Notes: generated by a model from the sequence alone, not told the origin. Shown: positions 53,932 through 62,620, numbered from the stretch's first letter. The stretch: 64,000 nt of DNA from Sinorhizobium numidicum (GCF_029892045.1 NZ_CP120368.1:2726001-2790000), one strand, 5' to 3'. Numbers and translations are program-made.

Positions 53932-55244
53932 CATCCACCCTCATTCGCGGCCGCACCTTGAGTTTCAAGCGCGCGCCGCAGAGCATCGACGACAGCGCTG
54001 CCTATACATATGAAAGCGATGGCGCCCTGCTTATCGAGACTGGCAGGATAAGCGCTGCCGGAGCCTATGCAACCGTCAAGGCCGCGGCGCCCGAAGGAGT
54101 GGCGGAGATCGATCACCGGCCACACCTCATCGTGCCGGGTTTCATCGACACGCATCTCCATTTTCCGCAGATGCAGGTAATGGCCTCCTATGCGGCCAAT
54201 CTGCTCGAGTGGCTGAACACCTATACCTTTCCCGAGGAATGCCGTTTCGTTGAAACCGCGCATGCCGAGCGGATTGCCAAGCACTTCTTCGATGAGATGG
54301 TTCGCCACGGCACGACGACGGCCACGGCCTACTGCTCGGTTCACAAGACCTCCGCCGACGCCTTCTTTGCGGAAAGCCTGCGGCGCGGCATGTGCATGGT
54401 GGCCGGCAAGGTGATGATGGACCGCAATGCGCCGCAGGGCCTGCTCGACACGCCCGAAATGAGCTATGACGAGACGCGGGCGGTCATTGCCGAGTGGCAC
54501 GGCAAAGGCCGCAATCACGTCGCCATTACACCGCGTTTCGCCATCACCTCGACGCCGGAGCAGATGGAAGTCACAAAGTCTCTCGTCCGGGAATTTCCGA
54601 AGCTGCATGTGCAGACGCATCTCTCGGAAAACCGTGACGAGATCGCCTTCACCTGCGAACTCTTTCCCGAAGCGAAGGACTATACCGACGTCTATGCCCG
54701 CTACGGCCTGCTCGGACGGAAGAGCCTCTTCGGCCATTGCATCCACCTCTCGGAGCGCGAGGCCGATGCCATGAGCGAGACCGGCTCCGTCGCCGTCTTC
54801 TGTCCGACATCGAACCTCTTTCTCGGCTCCGGCCTCTTTCCGCTCGGCGCGCTGACACGGCGGCAAAAGCCCGTGCGCGTCTCCGTCGCGTCCGATATCG
54901 GCGGCGGCACCAGCTATTCCATGTTGAAGACGCTCGACGAAGCCTACAAGATCCTGCAGTTGCAGGGCGAACGACTGAACCCCTTCGACAGCTTTTACAT
55001 GATGACCCGCGGCAATGCCGAGGCGCTCTCACTTGCCGATCGCATCGGCACGCTGGAGCCGGGCAGCGATGCCGATCTTACCGTCCTCGATATGGCGGCG
55101 ACGCCGGCCATGGCGCTCCGTGCCGAAGTGGTCAATTCGCTCGCCGACGAACTCTTCCTGCTGCAGACCATGGGCGACGACCGGGCGGTCGCCGAGACCT
55201 ATGTGGCAGGCACGCCGGCGAAATCAGCGCTCGGCCCGAACTGA
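53928..55244 (+). CDS. guaD: Guanine deaminase
   Basis: This enzyme converts guanine to xanthine, the XdhAB substrate. It is a 438-residue amidohydrolase. The zinc motif [14 protein letters not shown] is near residue 70. TPRFAITSTPEQM carries the conserved Arg, LHVQTHLSENRDE and LFGHCIHLSERE the further His ligands, and ASDIGGGTSYSML the metal-site Asp. It overlaps puuD by four bases and is followed by a strong terminator, so puuD-guaD is a two-gene operon. Confidence 0.95.
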   Translation: MTSTLIRGRTLSFKRAPQSIDDSAAYTYESDGALLIETGRISAAGAYATVKAAAPEGVAEIDHRPHLIVPGFIDTHLHFPQMQVMASYAANLLEWLNTYTFPEECRFVETAHAERIAKHFFDEMVRHGTTTATAYCSVHKTSADAFFAESLRRGMCMVAGKVMMDRNAPQGLLDTPEMSYDETRAVIAEWHGKGRNHVAITPRFAITSTPEQMEVTKSLVREFPKLHVQTHLSENRDEIAFTCELFPEAKDYTDVYARYGLLGRKSLFGHCIHLSEREADAMSETGSVAVFCPTSNLFLGSGLFPLGALTRRQKPVRVSVASDIGGGTSYSMLKTLDEAYKILQLQGERLNPFDSFYMMTRGNAEALSLADRIGTLEPGSDADLTVLDMAATPAMALRAEVVNSLADELFLLQTMGDDRAVAETYVAGTPAKSALGPN

Positions 55245-55258
55245 CCCGAGCGCGCCCT

Positions 55259-55290
55259 GCAACAGGTCAATTTTTTTGACCTGTTGCTTT
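55259..55290 (+). terminator. Terminator after guaD
   Basis: GCAACAGGTCAA and TTGACCTGTTGC form a perfect 12-bp stem around a T-rich loop, followed by TTTTGC. Because the loop and tail both hold T runs, it could also work on the other strand. Confidence 0.88.
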
Positions 55291-55360
55291 TGCGGCTATT
55301 ACAAGCCTCCCGAAATCATGATAAGGGCTCGGCGATCATCCATCGATGAAGGCCGTTTCC

Positions 55361-56497
55361 ATGACGCAAATCCTCGAAATCCGCGACCTCAAGGCCCTTG
55401 CCAAACGGCGAGTTCCGAAGCTCTTCTTCGACTATGCCGACAGCGGCGCCTGGACGGAGGGCACATATAGGGCGAACGAAGAGGATTTCGCGAAGATCAA
55501 GCTGCGCCAGCGCGTCCTGGTCGATATGACTGATCGCTCGCTGGAAACGATGATGATCGGCCAGAAGGTGTCAATGCCGGTTGCGCTTGCCCCGACCGGG
55601 CTTACCGGCATGCAGCATGCCGACGGAGAGATGCTGGCAGCGCAGGCGGCGGAGGCCTATGGCGTCCCCTTCACGCTTTCGACCATGAGCATCTGCTCGA
55701 TCGAAGATGTCGCTTCGGTCACGACCAAGCCCTTCTGGTTCCAGCTCTATGTGATGCGCGAGCGGGAATTCGTGCTCGACCTTATCGACCGGGCGAAGGC
55801 CGCGAAATGCTCGGCGCTCGTCCTGACCCTTGATCTCCAGATCCTCGGGCAGCGCCACAAGGACCTTCGCAACGGCCTGTCTGCGCCGCCGCGCCTGACG
55901 CCGAAGCATCTCTGGATGATGGCGACACGGCCCCGTTGGTGCATGAAGATGCTCGGCACCAAGCGACGCACGTTTCGCAACATCGTCGGCCACGCAAAAG
56001 GCGTTACCGAGCTCTCCTCACTCCACTCCTGGACCGCCGAACAGTTCGATCCGCAGCTTTCCTGGAAGGACGTGGAATGGATCAAGGAGCGCTGGGGCGG
56101 CCCGCTGATCCTGAAGGGCATTCTCGATCCGGAGGATGCCAAGATGGCGGCCAAGACCGGCGCCGATGCAATTGTCGTTTCAAATCATGGCGGCCGGCAG
56201 CTCGATGGCGCCCCCTCCTCCATCAGCATGCTGCCGCGTATCATCGACGCCGTCGGTCATCAGATCGAAGTTCATCTCGACGGCGGCATCCGCTCAGGTC
56301 AGGACGTGCTGAAGGCGATCGCCCTCGGCGCGAAAGGAACCTTCATTGGACGCCCCTTCCTCTACGGTCTCGGTGCCATGGGCAAGGATGGCGTGACGCT
56401 CGCGCTCGACATTATCCGCAAGGAGATGGACATCACCATGGCGCTCTGCGGCAAGCGACGCATCACCGATGTGGGGCGCGACATCATCGCGGAATAA
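55361..56497 (+). CDS. lldD: FMN-dependent alpha-hydroxy-acid dehydrogenase (L-lactate dehydrogenase type)
   Basis: A 378-residue FMN-dependent enzyme resembling LldD, which oxidises L-lactate to pyruvate and feeds the respiratory chain. Motifs: APTGLTGMQHADGE (FMN phosphate region), LTLDLQILGQRHKD, the catalytic His in VSNHGGRQLDGAPS, and HLDGGIRSGQDVLKAIALGAKGTFIGRP. It sits between guaD and the convergent ureide genes, so glycolate or another ureide-derived hydroxy acid is also conceivable as substrate. The ATG at 55361 (MTQILEIRDL) is chosen; one five codons upstream is possible. Confidence 0.88.
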   Translation: MTQILEIRDLKALAKRRVPKLFFDYADSGAWTEGTYRANEEDFAKIKLRQRVLVDMTDRSLETMMIGQKVSMPVALAPTGLTGMQHADGEMLAAQAAEAYGVPFTLSTMSICSIEDVASVTTKPFWFQLYVMREREFVLDLIDRAKAAKCSALVLTLDLQILGQRHKDLRNGLSAPPRLTPKHLWMMATRPRWCMKMLGTKRRTFRNIVGHAKGVTELSSLHSWTAEQFDPQLSWKDVEWIKERWGGPLILKGILDPEDAKMAAKTGADAIVVSNHGGRQLDGAPSSISMLPRIIDAVGHQIEVHLDGGIRSGQDVLKAIALGAKGTFIGRPFLYGLGAMGKDGVTLALDIIRKEMDITMALCGKRRITDVGRDIIAE

Positions 56498-56546
56498 GCT
56501 CCACCGATGTGCGGGATATCACCGAAAAACCGCTTTGCTTGTCCGG

Positions 56547-56909
56547 TTAGCTGCCCCTGTAGGTGGAATAGCCATAGGGCGAGAGCAGCAGAGGCACATG
56601 GTAGTGGCTTTCGGGATCGGCAATTCCGAAGCGCAAGGGAATGAGGTCGAGGAAAGCCGGACTCGGCAGCGCCGCACCCGTTTTCCGCAAATAGTCGCCG
56701 GCGTGGAAGAGCAGTTCGTAACTGCCGGCCACGAAACCCGCGCCCTCGACCAGCGGGCCGTCAACGCGCCCGTCGCTGTTCGTGTGAACCGTGCGGATCA
56801 ACTGCCGTTCCTCGCCTTCCAGCCGATAGAGATCGATTCTTAACCCGTTTGCGGGCTTGCCCAACGCGGTATCGAGAACATGGGTCGTGAGGCGCCCGGT
56901 CTTGCTCAT
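56547..56909 (-). CDS. uraH: 5-hydroxyisourate hydrolase (transthyretin-like)
   Basis: This enzyme hydrolyses the PuuD product 5-hydroxyisourate to OHCU. It has 120 residues. The family hallmarks are [14 protein letters not shown] with the active-site His at the N-terminus, a conserved Arg near 39-48, [18 protein letters not shown], and the C-terminal YRGS. The start at 56909 follows GAAGGAGAG. It is the last gene of the puuE-uraD-allA-uraH run. Confidence 0.96.
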   Translation of the reverse strand: MSKTGRLTTHVLDTALGKPANGLRIDLYRLEGEERQLIRTVHTNSDGRVDGPLVEGAGFVAGSYELLFHAGDYLRKTGAALPSPAFLDLIPLRFGIADPESHYHVPLLLSPYGYSTYRGS

Positions 56910-56922
56910 CGCGTTCTCTCCT

Positions 56923-57420
56923 TCAAAGCGGATTCGGGATAACGAAAGGCTCGTCGTAGAAAAATTCTTCGAGATTGTTGCCCGGCCCCTCCCGGTCGAC
57001 AACGATGAAGTCGCTCACTGCGGCGACAGCCATCAGCGGGTGGTGCCAGACGTTGCGGCCATAGTTCACCCCTTGCCGTCCGCTCGCCAGAAACACCCGC
57101 GGAGCGCCGGGGCGCCCGCCTTCGTCTTCAGCGACCACGGCAAGCCAGGGCAGATTGTCGAGTGGTGAAAAACTCTGACTGCCGAGCGGATGGCGCTCCA
57201 TCATCGTCACGGCATAAGGGAAGGCTCGCGGCTGGCCGCGAAAAATATTGATGATGACCTTGGCGTCGTCTCCGATAACTTCGGCTCGTGCAAGTGCATG
57301 AAATCGCTCGGTGTTCCCGTTGTTGATGAAGCGCGCCGACGCCGGATCGGTTTCGATGACGCTGCCGAACGGCGCGAACGCCTCCTTCGTCAGAGGCTCG
57401 ATCGAAAGCATGTGCGGCAT
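56923..57420 (-). CDS. allA: Ureidoglycolate lyase
   Basis: This enzyme splits ureidoglycolate to glyoxylate and urea. It has 165 residues. Family motifs: [17 protein letters not shown] at the N-terminus, [43 protein letters not shown], and [13 protein letters not shown]. Thirteen bases separate it from uraH. The enzyme making ureidoglycolate from allantoate (allantoicase or AllC/UAH type) is not in the window. Confidence 0.93.
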   Translation of the reverse strand: MPHMLSIEPLTKEAFAPFGSVIETDPASARFINNGNTERFHALARAEVIGDDAKVIINIFRGQPRAFPYAVTMMERHPLGSQSFSPLDNLPWLAVVAEDEGGRPGAPRVFLASGRQGVNYGRNVWHHPLMAVAAVSDFIVVDREGPGNNLEEFFYDEPFVIPNPL

Positions 57421-57519
57421 CAGGCCGTGCTTCCGGCTCTCGGGCCCTTAGCGCCGAGACTTTGCGGCGCACGGCCAATCGTGTCCGATCGGCAAGCCGA
57501 GAGGTCGGGAACGGCACTG

Positions 57520-58023
57520 TCAGGCATTATCTTCTCCTGGAAGCATGGATCGCAACCGCAAGCGGGCGATCTGCTCCACCTGCGCGCAGGCGGTTTCAAA
57601 TTCCTCTTCCGCGGAATTGTCAATCCGCCGTTCGAAGGCAGCGAGAATATCGTCCTTCGTTAGCCCCTTCACGGCGATGATGAAGGGAAAGCCGAACTTC
57701 TTCATGTAGGCCGCGTTGAGCGCGGTGAAGCGTGCATGCTCCTCCGGCGAAAGCCGGTCGAGCCCTGCCGACGCCTGCTCGGACCGGGAATCGGCGGTAA
57801 GCTCGCCGGCGAGGGCCAGCTTGCCGGCGAGATCCGGATGCGCCCGCAAGACAGCAAGGCGTTCGGCCGGCGACGCCGCACGAAATGCGTTGCAGAGCGC
57901 GGAATGGATATTGCCCGCCGTCAGCCCGGCCGCTGCGGCGCGATCGAACGCCCGTTCCGCCACCCAAGGCGAATGCTCGAAGATACCGCCAAAGCGACGA
58001 ACGAAGGCCTCGCGTTCGGACAT
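57520..58023 (-). CDS. uraD: OHCU decarboxylase
   Basis: This enzyme decarboxylates OHCU to S-allantoin. It has 167 residues. The catalytic His is in LRAHPDLAGKLA, followed by SAGLDRLSPEEHARFTALNAAY and KKFGFPFIIAVKG, the usual UraD signature. Its start overlaps the puuE stop (TGATG), giving translational coupling. The extra C-terminal helices are normal for the family. Confidence 0.94.
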   Translation of the reverse strand: MSEREAFVRRFGGIFEHSPWVAERAFDRAAAAGLTAGNIHSALCNAFRAASPAERLAVLRAHPDLAGKLALAGELTADSRSEQASAGLDRLSPEEHARFTALNAAYMKKFGFPFIIAVKGLTKDDILAAFERRIDNSAEEEFETACAQVEQIARLRLRSMLPGEDNA

Positions 58024-58952
58024 CAGAGCGCACCCTCCGGTTTGTGGTGTTCATACCAGTGGCGCGCGATATCGATGCGGCGCGGCACCCAGACCTTCTC
58101 GTGGGACGTCACATAGTCGATGAACCGCGCAAGCGCCGCCGCGCGACCGGGCCGCCCGACGAGACGGCAATGCAGGCCGATGTTCATCATCTTCGGGCTG
58201 CCTTCCTTTCCTTCCGCGTAGAGCACGTCGAACGTGTCCTTCAGGTAGGTGAAGAACTGGTCGCCGGAGTTGAACCCCTGATTGGTGGCGAAGCGCATGT
58301 CGTTGGCATCGAGCGTATAGGGAATGATGAGGTGCGGCTTGCCGGGACTCAGTCCCGGCACCCAATAAGGAAGCTCATCCGCGTAGGAATCGCAGGAATA
58401 GAGGAAACCGCCCTCCTCCAGCACGAGCTTCAGCGTGTTGACCGACGGCTTGCCCTGATAGATGCCGAGCGGCCGCTCGCCCGTCAGTTCCGTATGCAGC
58501 CGGACGACCTCGCGGATGTGCTGCCGCTCGATGTCTTCGGGAAAGTCCTTGTATTCGAGCCAGCGCAGGCCGTGGCTCGCGAGCTCCCATCCCGCTTCCT
58601 TCATCGCGGCGACGGCTTCCGGGTTGCGCGCCATGGCAAGGGTCACGCCATAGACCGTCAGCGTCACGCCGCGGCTCGTGAACATCCGCCACAATCGCCA
58701 GAAGCCGGCGCGAGCGCCGTACTCGTAGATCGATTCGATGTTGAGGTTGCGCTGTCCCGGCCAGGGCTGAGCACCGACAATCTCGGACAGGAGGTATTCG
58801 GAAGCGGGATCGCCATCGAGAATGCAGCTCTCGCCGCCTTCTTCGTAATTCAGGACGAACTGCACCGCGATACGCGCATCGCCCGGCCAGCGCACCTGCG
58901 GCGGCGTGCGCCCGTAGCCTGCGAGGTCGCGCGGGTAGGAACTCTCTGCCAT
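58023..58952 (-). CDS. puuE: Allantoinase, polysaccharide-deacetylase type
   Basis: This metal-independent allantoinase opens allantoin to allantoate. It has 309 residues and a NodB-like barrel. Motifs: YPRDLAGYGRTPPQVRWPG, IAVQFVLNYEEGGESCILDGD, WELASHGLRWLEYK and SYADELPYW. The start at 58952 is the first ATG that gives the conserved N-terminus (MAESSYPRDLAGYG); the longer frame upstream overlaps the DUF1045 gene. It heads the run puuE-uraD-allA-uraH. Confidence 0.95.
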   Translation of the reverse strand: MAESSYPRDLAGYGRTPPQVRWPGDARIAVQFVLNYEEGGESCILDGDPASEYLLSEIVGAQPWPGQRNLNIESIYEYGARAGFWRLWRMFTSRGVTLTVYGVTLAMARNPEAVAAMKEAGWELASHGLRWLEYKDFPEDIERQHIREVVRLHTELTGERPLGIYQGKPSVNTLKLVLEEGGFLYSCDSYADELPYWVPGLSPGKPHLIIPYTLDANDMRFATNQGFNSGDQFFTYLKDTFDVLYAEGKEGSPKMMNIGLHCRLVGRPGRAAALARFIDYVTSHEKVWVPRRIDIARHWYEHHKPEGAL

Positions 58953-59031
58953 GAAATCATCCTTCGATTTTTCCGGAACGGTAGCATCGCGCACCGGATT
59001 GTCGAGATGAAAATGACCTCGAGAAAGGACC

Positions 59032-59829
59032 TTAAAGCGTTGCCGACACGGAGGTGGCGGTAAGGGCCAAAGGCGCGGCAGCGCCGTCCTGAGCGCCATC
59101 CGCCGTCGCACGCTTTGATCTGTCGCCGCGCGGGCGCGCGGAAATCTTGCCGAGCGGATGCTGCGAATGCACGCGCATCGGCGCCCCTGGATCCTGCTCG
59201 AGGAAGAGGGCAAGACTGTCGATCGCCAGCGGTTTCGTCAGATGCGGATCGAAGTGTTCCCGCAGGGGCGCCTCCAGCCGCCGCGCCGTGTCCGCGTTCA
59301 AGGGACCGGTGAGCGTCATATGAAAGCGATACTCGTCCATCACGTAAGGGTCGCCCCAGCGATGAAGATTGGTGAATTGCGGCGCCGTCAGCCGGTCGGG
59401 ATCGGAACGCTCGATCTCGTCCTCGCTGAGCGGCGCCCGGAACCTGTCGAATGCCTGGACGACACGGGCGGCGAGCAGATGCATCGCGTGGCTCGGCACC
59501 TGCGGCACCAGACCCCAGCACTGGCTTAAACGAGCCGCCTCCATCCGCTCGAGCTCGAACGGCGTTTCGGCACTCGTGAAGTGCATCAGCGCCTTCAGCA
59601 GTTGCGCTTCATCCATATCGCGGTCGAGGCTGAAGGGTGCCATGATCATGGCGTGAAAGCCGAAGCGACGGGGAACGGCCGTGTGGAAGGCGATTTCCGC
59701 AACGGTCAAGCCGGCGACCGAAGGAAACTCCACCGGCTCACCGGAATAGACGCTGCGCCCGAGCCAGCTCGCTGCCGCAGCCGACAGCGGGTCTCCCATC
59801 GGCGGGGTGAAACAAATGGCGTACCGCAT
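59032..59829 (-). CDS. DUF1045 family protein, 2H-phosphoesterase-like
   Basis: A 265-residue protein beginning MRYAICFTPPMGDPLSAAAASWLGRS. Two H-x-[MT] motifs, FGFHAMIMAPF near residue 57 and FHMTLTGPL near residue 168, are arranged as in 2H phosphoesterases. In many genomes DUF1045 proteins sit with phosphonate genes; none are present here. The last 35 residues are a low-complexity Ala/Arg tail. It lies 79 bases upstream of puuE on the same strand and may be co-transcribed with the ureide genes. Confidence 0.8.
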   Translation of the reverse strand: MRYAICFTPPMGDPLSAAAASWLGRSVYSGEPVEFPSVAGLTVAEIAFHTAVPRRFGFHAMIMAPFSLDRDMDEAQLLKALMHFTSAETPFELERMEAARLSQCWGLVPQVPSHAMHLLAARVVQAFDRFRAPLSEDEIERSDPDRLTAPQFTNLHRWGDPYVMDEYRFHMTLTGPLNADTARRLEAPLREHFDPHLTKPLAIDSLALFLEQDPGAPMRVHSQHPLGKISARPRGDRSKRATADGAQDGAAAPLALTATSVSATL

Positions 59830-59947
59830 GGCGCATGCTCCGAAAGTCGATTCGATGGCCGCGTGTTAAGTGATTTGCGTGACAGATTGACGAAGTGCAT
59901 AAGATCGCGAGCTCGCGAGCTGGCACTTCCGACGACAGCGCTGGTCG

Positions 59948-61078
59948 CTATCGCAGCGCTGCGATCTGGACCGCGCAGCGGAACGAGTCCGGAAGGTCGA
60001 TTGTGGATCGACCCGCGATGTCATCGATCACGAACCGAGCGAGGACGTGTGCAATTCCGAAACTGACCTTGAACCCGCCCGTCAGCACGAACAGCTTCTC
60101 GTGATCGGGATGACGGCCGACCATGGGATCCCTTCCGGCCGCTTTGGGACGCAAACCGGCCCAGCGCTCGATGACCGGCGCAGCGCGGAGCGCTGGTACA
60201 AGGATTTCCGCCCGCCGTATCAGCGCGTCCAACTGGCCGTCGGTGGAAAACGGCTCTTCGAAATGGTTCTCGCTGGTGCTGCCGATGGCCACATGCCCGT
60301 TTTCATGCGCCACGATATAGAGCCCGTCGGTGAAGATCACCGGCGAGGACGGATCGACGTCGGCTCTGAGAAGGGCAGCTTGCCCTTTGACCGCGCTGCC
60401 GCTCGGCGCTTTCGTTGCTACTAGACGGTCGAGAAAGGAGAAACTCTCGACGCCCGCCGACAGGATGCAATATCCGAAGGACAGCGCCCGCCCGTCAGTG
60501 AGCATGAGCCGGCCGCGGCGCGGATCGATCGACGAGACCTCTGCGCCCTCCTCCACGCGAACAAGGGGAAATTGGTCGAGCGCTGCGCGTAGCGCCTGCA
60601 ACAGGCTTCGCGGCGCCACTCTTGCTGCAAGCGTGTCGTGGACAAGGCCAAAGGATGCAGCATCGGCCACAGGCCAGCCGCAGGCGGCATCGGCGTTGTG
60701 AACATGCCAGAAGTACCGACGGCCGTCCGCGATCCAATGTCGCGCGGCGTCCTGCTCATGGCCGAGCGCGATTTCGCGCAGGTGCGGCTTGCCAAGCGGC
60801 ATGAGCCGGCCGGAACGGCGATAGCCCGCCGAGAGACCCGTCGCGTCCTCGATTTGTGCGATCTCGCTTTCCAGCGAAACCAGGGCATCGAACTGGAGCT
60901 GTTTCTTGGCACCCCAACGATCGGGCATATGCGGCATGAGCGCGCCGAGCAGGCCGCCGCTGGCACCGGCGCCGAGATTCTGGCGCTCGAGGAGGCGCGT
61001 CTCGATACCGGCGCGGCCAGCCATCAAGGCGGCCCAGAGCCCCATGATGCCGCCGCCGACGATCAAAACTTCGCTCAT
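59948..61078 (-). CDS. FAD-dependent oxidoreductase, MnmC C-terminal-domain type
   Basis: A 376-residue DAO-fold flavoprotein with the FAD-binding VLIVGGGIMGLWAALMAGRAG at its N-terminus, ASGGLLGALMPHM next, and the C-terminal flavin contact LTGGFKVSFGIAHVLARF. It resembles the oxidase half of MnmC, which converts cmnm5s2U34 to nm5s2U34 in tRNA. Its neighbour, divergent across a RIME-like repeat, encodes the methyltransferase half (MnmD), which supports this reading. A glycine- or other amino-acid-oxidase role cannot be excluded from sequence alone. Confidence 0.72.
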   Translation of the reverse strand: MSEVLIVGGGIMGLWAALMAGRAGIETRLLERQNLGAGASGGLLGALMPHMPDRWGAKKQLQFDALVSLESEIAQIEDATGLSAGYRRSGRLMPLGKPHLREIALGHEQDAARHWIADGRRYFWHVHNADAACGWPVADAASFGLVHDTLAARVAPRSLLQALRAALDQFPLVRVEEGAEVSSIDPRRGRLMLTDGRALSFGYCILSAGVESFSFLDRLVATKAPSGSAVKGQAALLRADVDPSSPVIFTDGLYIVAHENGHVAIGSTSENHFEEPFSTDGQLDALIRRAEILVPALRAAPVIERWAGLRPKAAGRDPMVGRHPDHEKLFVLTGGFKVSFGIAHVLARFVIDDIAGRSTIDLPDSFRCAVQIAALR

Positions 61079-61104
61079 CGATTGACCTTCACCGGTCGGA
61101 AGAC

Positions 61105-61206
61105 TACAGCGCCGCGCGTCTTTTCAGACGCACAAAGGTCGCTGTAGCACCTTGAATTGCTGTATGTTTTTATCCTTAAATCGGTTCCGATGTAAGGAAA
61201 CATGCA
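61105..61206. repeat. RIME-like mosaic repeat, copy 6 (P1-P2 orientation)
   Basis: P1 CTACAGCGCCGCGCGTC...GACGCAC...CGCTGTAG, P2 AAATCGGTTCCGATGTAAGG, end AACATGCAG. The ATG within the end sequence is the first in-frame start of mnmD, and AAGGAAAC in P2 would be its ribosome-binding site. Confidence 0.85.
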
Positions 61207-61942
61207 GTACGGCATTGCCATGACCGCAACCGATCTCCGCCAGACCCATCCGCCATCACGGCAAAGCCTTGAATGGCACGAGGGCGATATGCCCTATTCG
61301 ATGGAATTTGGCGATCACTTTTATTGCCGCACCGACGGCCGGCTGGAATGCGGCCATGTCTTCCTCGCCGGCAATGGGCTGCCGGACCGCTGGTGCACGG
61401 GCGGCACCTTCAGGATCGGCGAACTCGGCTTCGGCACGGGCCTCAATTTCTGTGAGACCTGGCGGCAATGGAAACAGGCGCAAGCAACGGATGATGGCCG
61501 CCTGCATTTCACCTCTTTCGAGCGTTTTCCGATGCAGGCTGGCGAGATCGAGCGGGCGCTTTCCCATTGGCCGGAGATCGGTGAAGAGCGGCAGGCACTC
61601 GTCGCCCGCTGGCCGAAAGCGCCGGCAGGCCGTGTGGATATCGATTTCACGGATGCGGTGCGGCTGACGGTGGTCTGCGGGCTCGCGCTTGACCGCCTCG
61701 CCGCCTCCGAAGAGAGCTTCGATGCCTGGTATCTCGACGGCTTCGCGCCATCCCGCAATCCCGACATGTGGTCGCAAGAACTGATGCAGTTGGTATTCGA
61801 CAGGACGGTACCCGGCGGCACATTCGCAACCTATGCCGCGGCCGGTTTCGTCCGCCGCAATCTTGCCGCCGCAGGTTTCCTCGTCGAACGCCGCCCCGGC
61901 TTTGCCGGCAAACGCGAGATGCTGCGCGGCGACAAACCGTGA
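61202..61942 (+). CDS. mnmD: tRNA 5-methylaminomethyl-2-thiouridine methyltransferase, stand-alone MnmC N-terminal domain
   Basis: A 246-residue SAM-dependent methyltransferase of the DUF752 type. Motif I is FRIGELGFGTGLNFCETWR, the acidic and aromatic residues after FTSFERFP follow, then FDAWYLDGFAPSRNPDMWS, the family's catalytic core motif, and FATYAAAGFVRRNLAAAGF. It should methylate nm5s2U34 to mnm5s2U34. In E. coli this domain is fused to an FAD oxidase; here the two are separate divergent genes. The start is either the repeat-derived ATG at 61202 with AAGGAAAC upstream, or the ATG at 61220, which lacks a site. Confidence 0.88.
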   Translation: MQYGIAMTATDLRQTHPPSRQSLEWHEGDMPYSMEFGDHFYCRTDGRLECGHVFLAGNGLPDRWCTGGTFRIGELGFGTGLNFCETWRQWKQAQATDDGRLHFTSFERFPMQAGEIERALSHWPEIGEERQALVARWPKAPAGRVDIDFTDAVRLTVVCGLALDRLAASEESFDAWYLDGFAPSRNPDMWSQELMQLVFDRTVPGGTFATYAAAGFVRRNLAAAGFLVERRPGFAGKREMLRGDKP

Positions 61943-61955
61943 AGCTACCGCGTCT

Positions 61956-62050
61956 TCCTTAAGTCGGCGCCGATCTAAGGATGCAAACATGCAGCAATTC
62001 AAAGTGCGACAGCGGCCTATGTGCGTCTGAAAAGATGCACGGCGCTGTAG
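61956..62050. repeat. RIME-like mosaic repeat, copy 7 (P2-P1 orientation)
   Basis: CTTAAGTCGGCGCCGATCTAAGG, then CATGCAGCAATTCAAAGTGCGACAGCG...GTGCGTC...GCGCTGTAG. It is inverted relative to copy 6, so the pair brackets mnmD. Confidence 0.83.
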
Positions 62051-62059
62051 CCGTCCCCG

Positions 62060-62509
62060 TCAGGGAAAGACGACCGCCTTGACCGTGGCAATCAGTTGCT
62101 CGGTCGGGACCGCCACGCAATTGCGATCGATCTCGGCGATGGTCTTCTCCTTGACCTGTGGCGAAAGCAACTTTCTGAAGTCGCCAAGCGTCTTAGGAGC
62201 CGCGCAGATCACAAGATTCTCGAAGGCGTTTTGGAGAGCATAGTGCTCCAGCTTTTCGGCGATCTCGGCGGCGAAGCGATGCTGCTCTTCGCGCACCGGA
62301 TTGCTGCTGTATTCCATCGCCGAGCGGCCATAGCCGACAGACGAATGGCTGCGGCCGGGCTTGTCGGCCATAATATCCCGAACGCGCTTGGTTTCGATTT
62401 GGAATGCCTCCACTTCCGGTTGCTGGCGTTCGTCCTTCAGCAAGTTAACGCCCTTGACTATACGCGCCGTGTTTCCATCGGCCGCCAGTATCCAAATCCG
62501 GTTCCGCAC
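62060..62509 (-). CDS. Host-attachment-family protein
   Basis: A 149-residue protein of the family named after the Agrobacterium attachment protein. It begins VRNRIWILAADGNTARIVKG, has a central Arg/Ser-rich RDIMADKPGRSHSSVGYGRS, and ends with LVICAAPKTLGDFRKLLSP plus VAVPTEQLIATVKAVVFP. The fold resembles the eRF1/baeRF ribosome-release-like domain, so ribosome-linked stress functions are possible. The start is GTG at 62509, preceded by GGAGAG; longer frames are not conserved. Confidence 0.8.
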   Translation of the reverse strand: MRNRIWILAADGNTARIVKGVNLLKDERQQPEVEAFQIETKRVRDIMADKPGRSHSSVGYGRSAMEYSSNPVREEQHRFAAEIAEKLEHYALQNAFENLVICAAPKTLGDFRKLLSPQVKEKTIAEIDRNCVAVPTEQLIATVKAVVFP

Positions 62510-62620
62510 TATTTCTCTCCATATCGTCGATGGTCGGCGAAGGCTCGATAGGCAGAACGGCCGAAGCCGTATCAAGTTCCCCTTCGCCATGGACCTTTCA
62601 CATCCGATGTCGCGCGGGCC

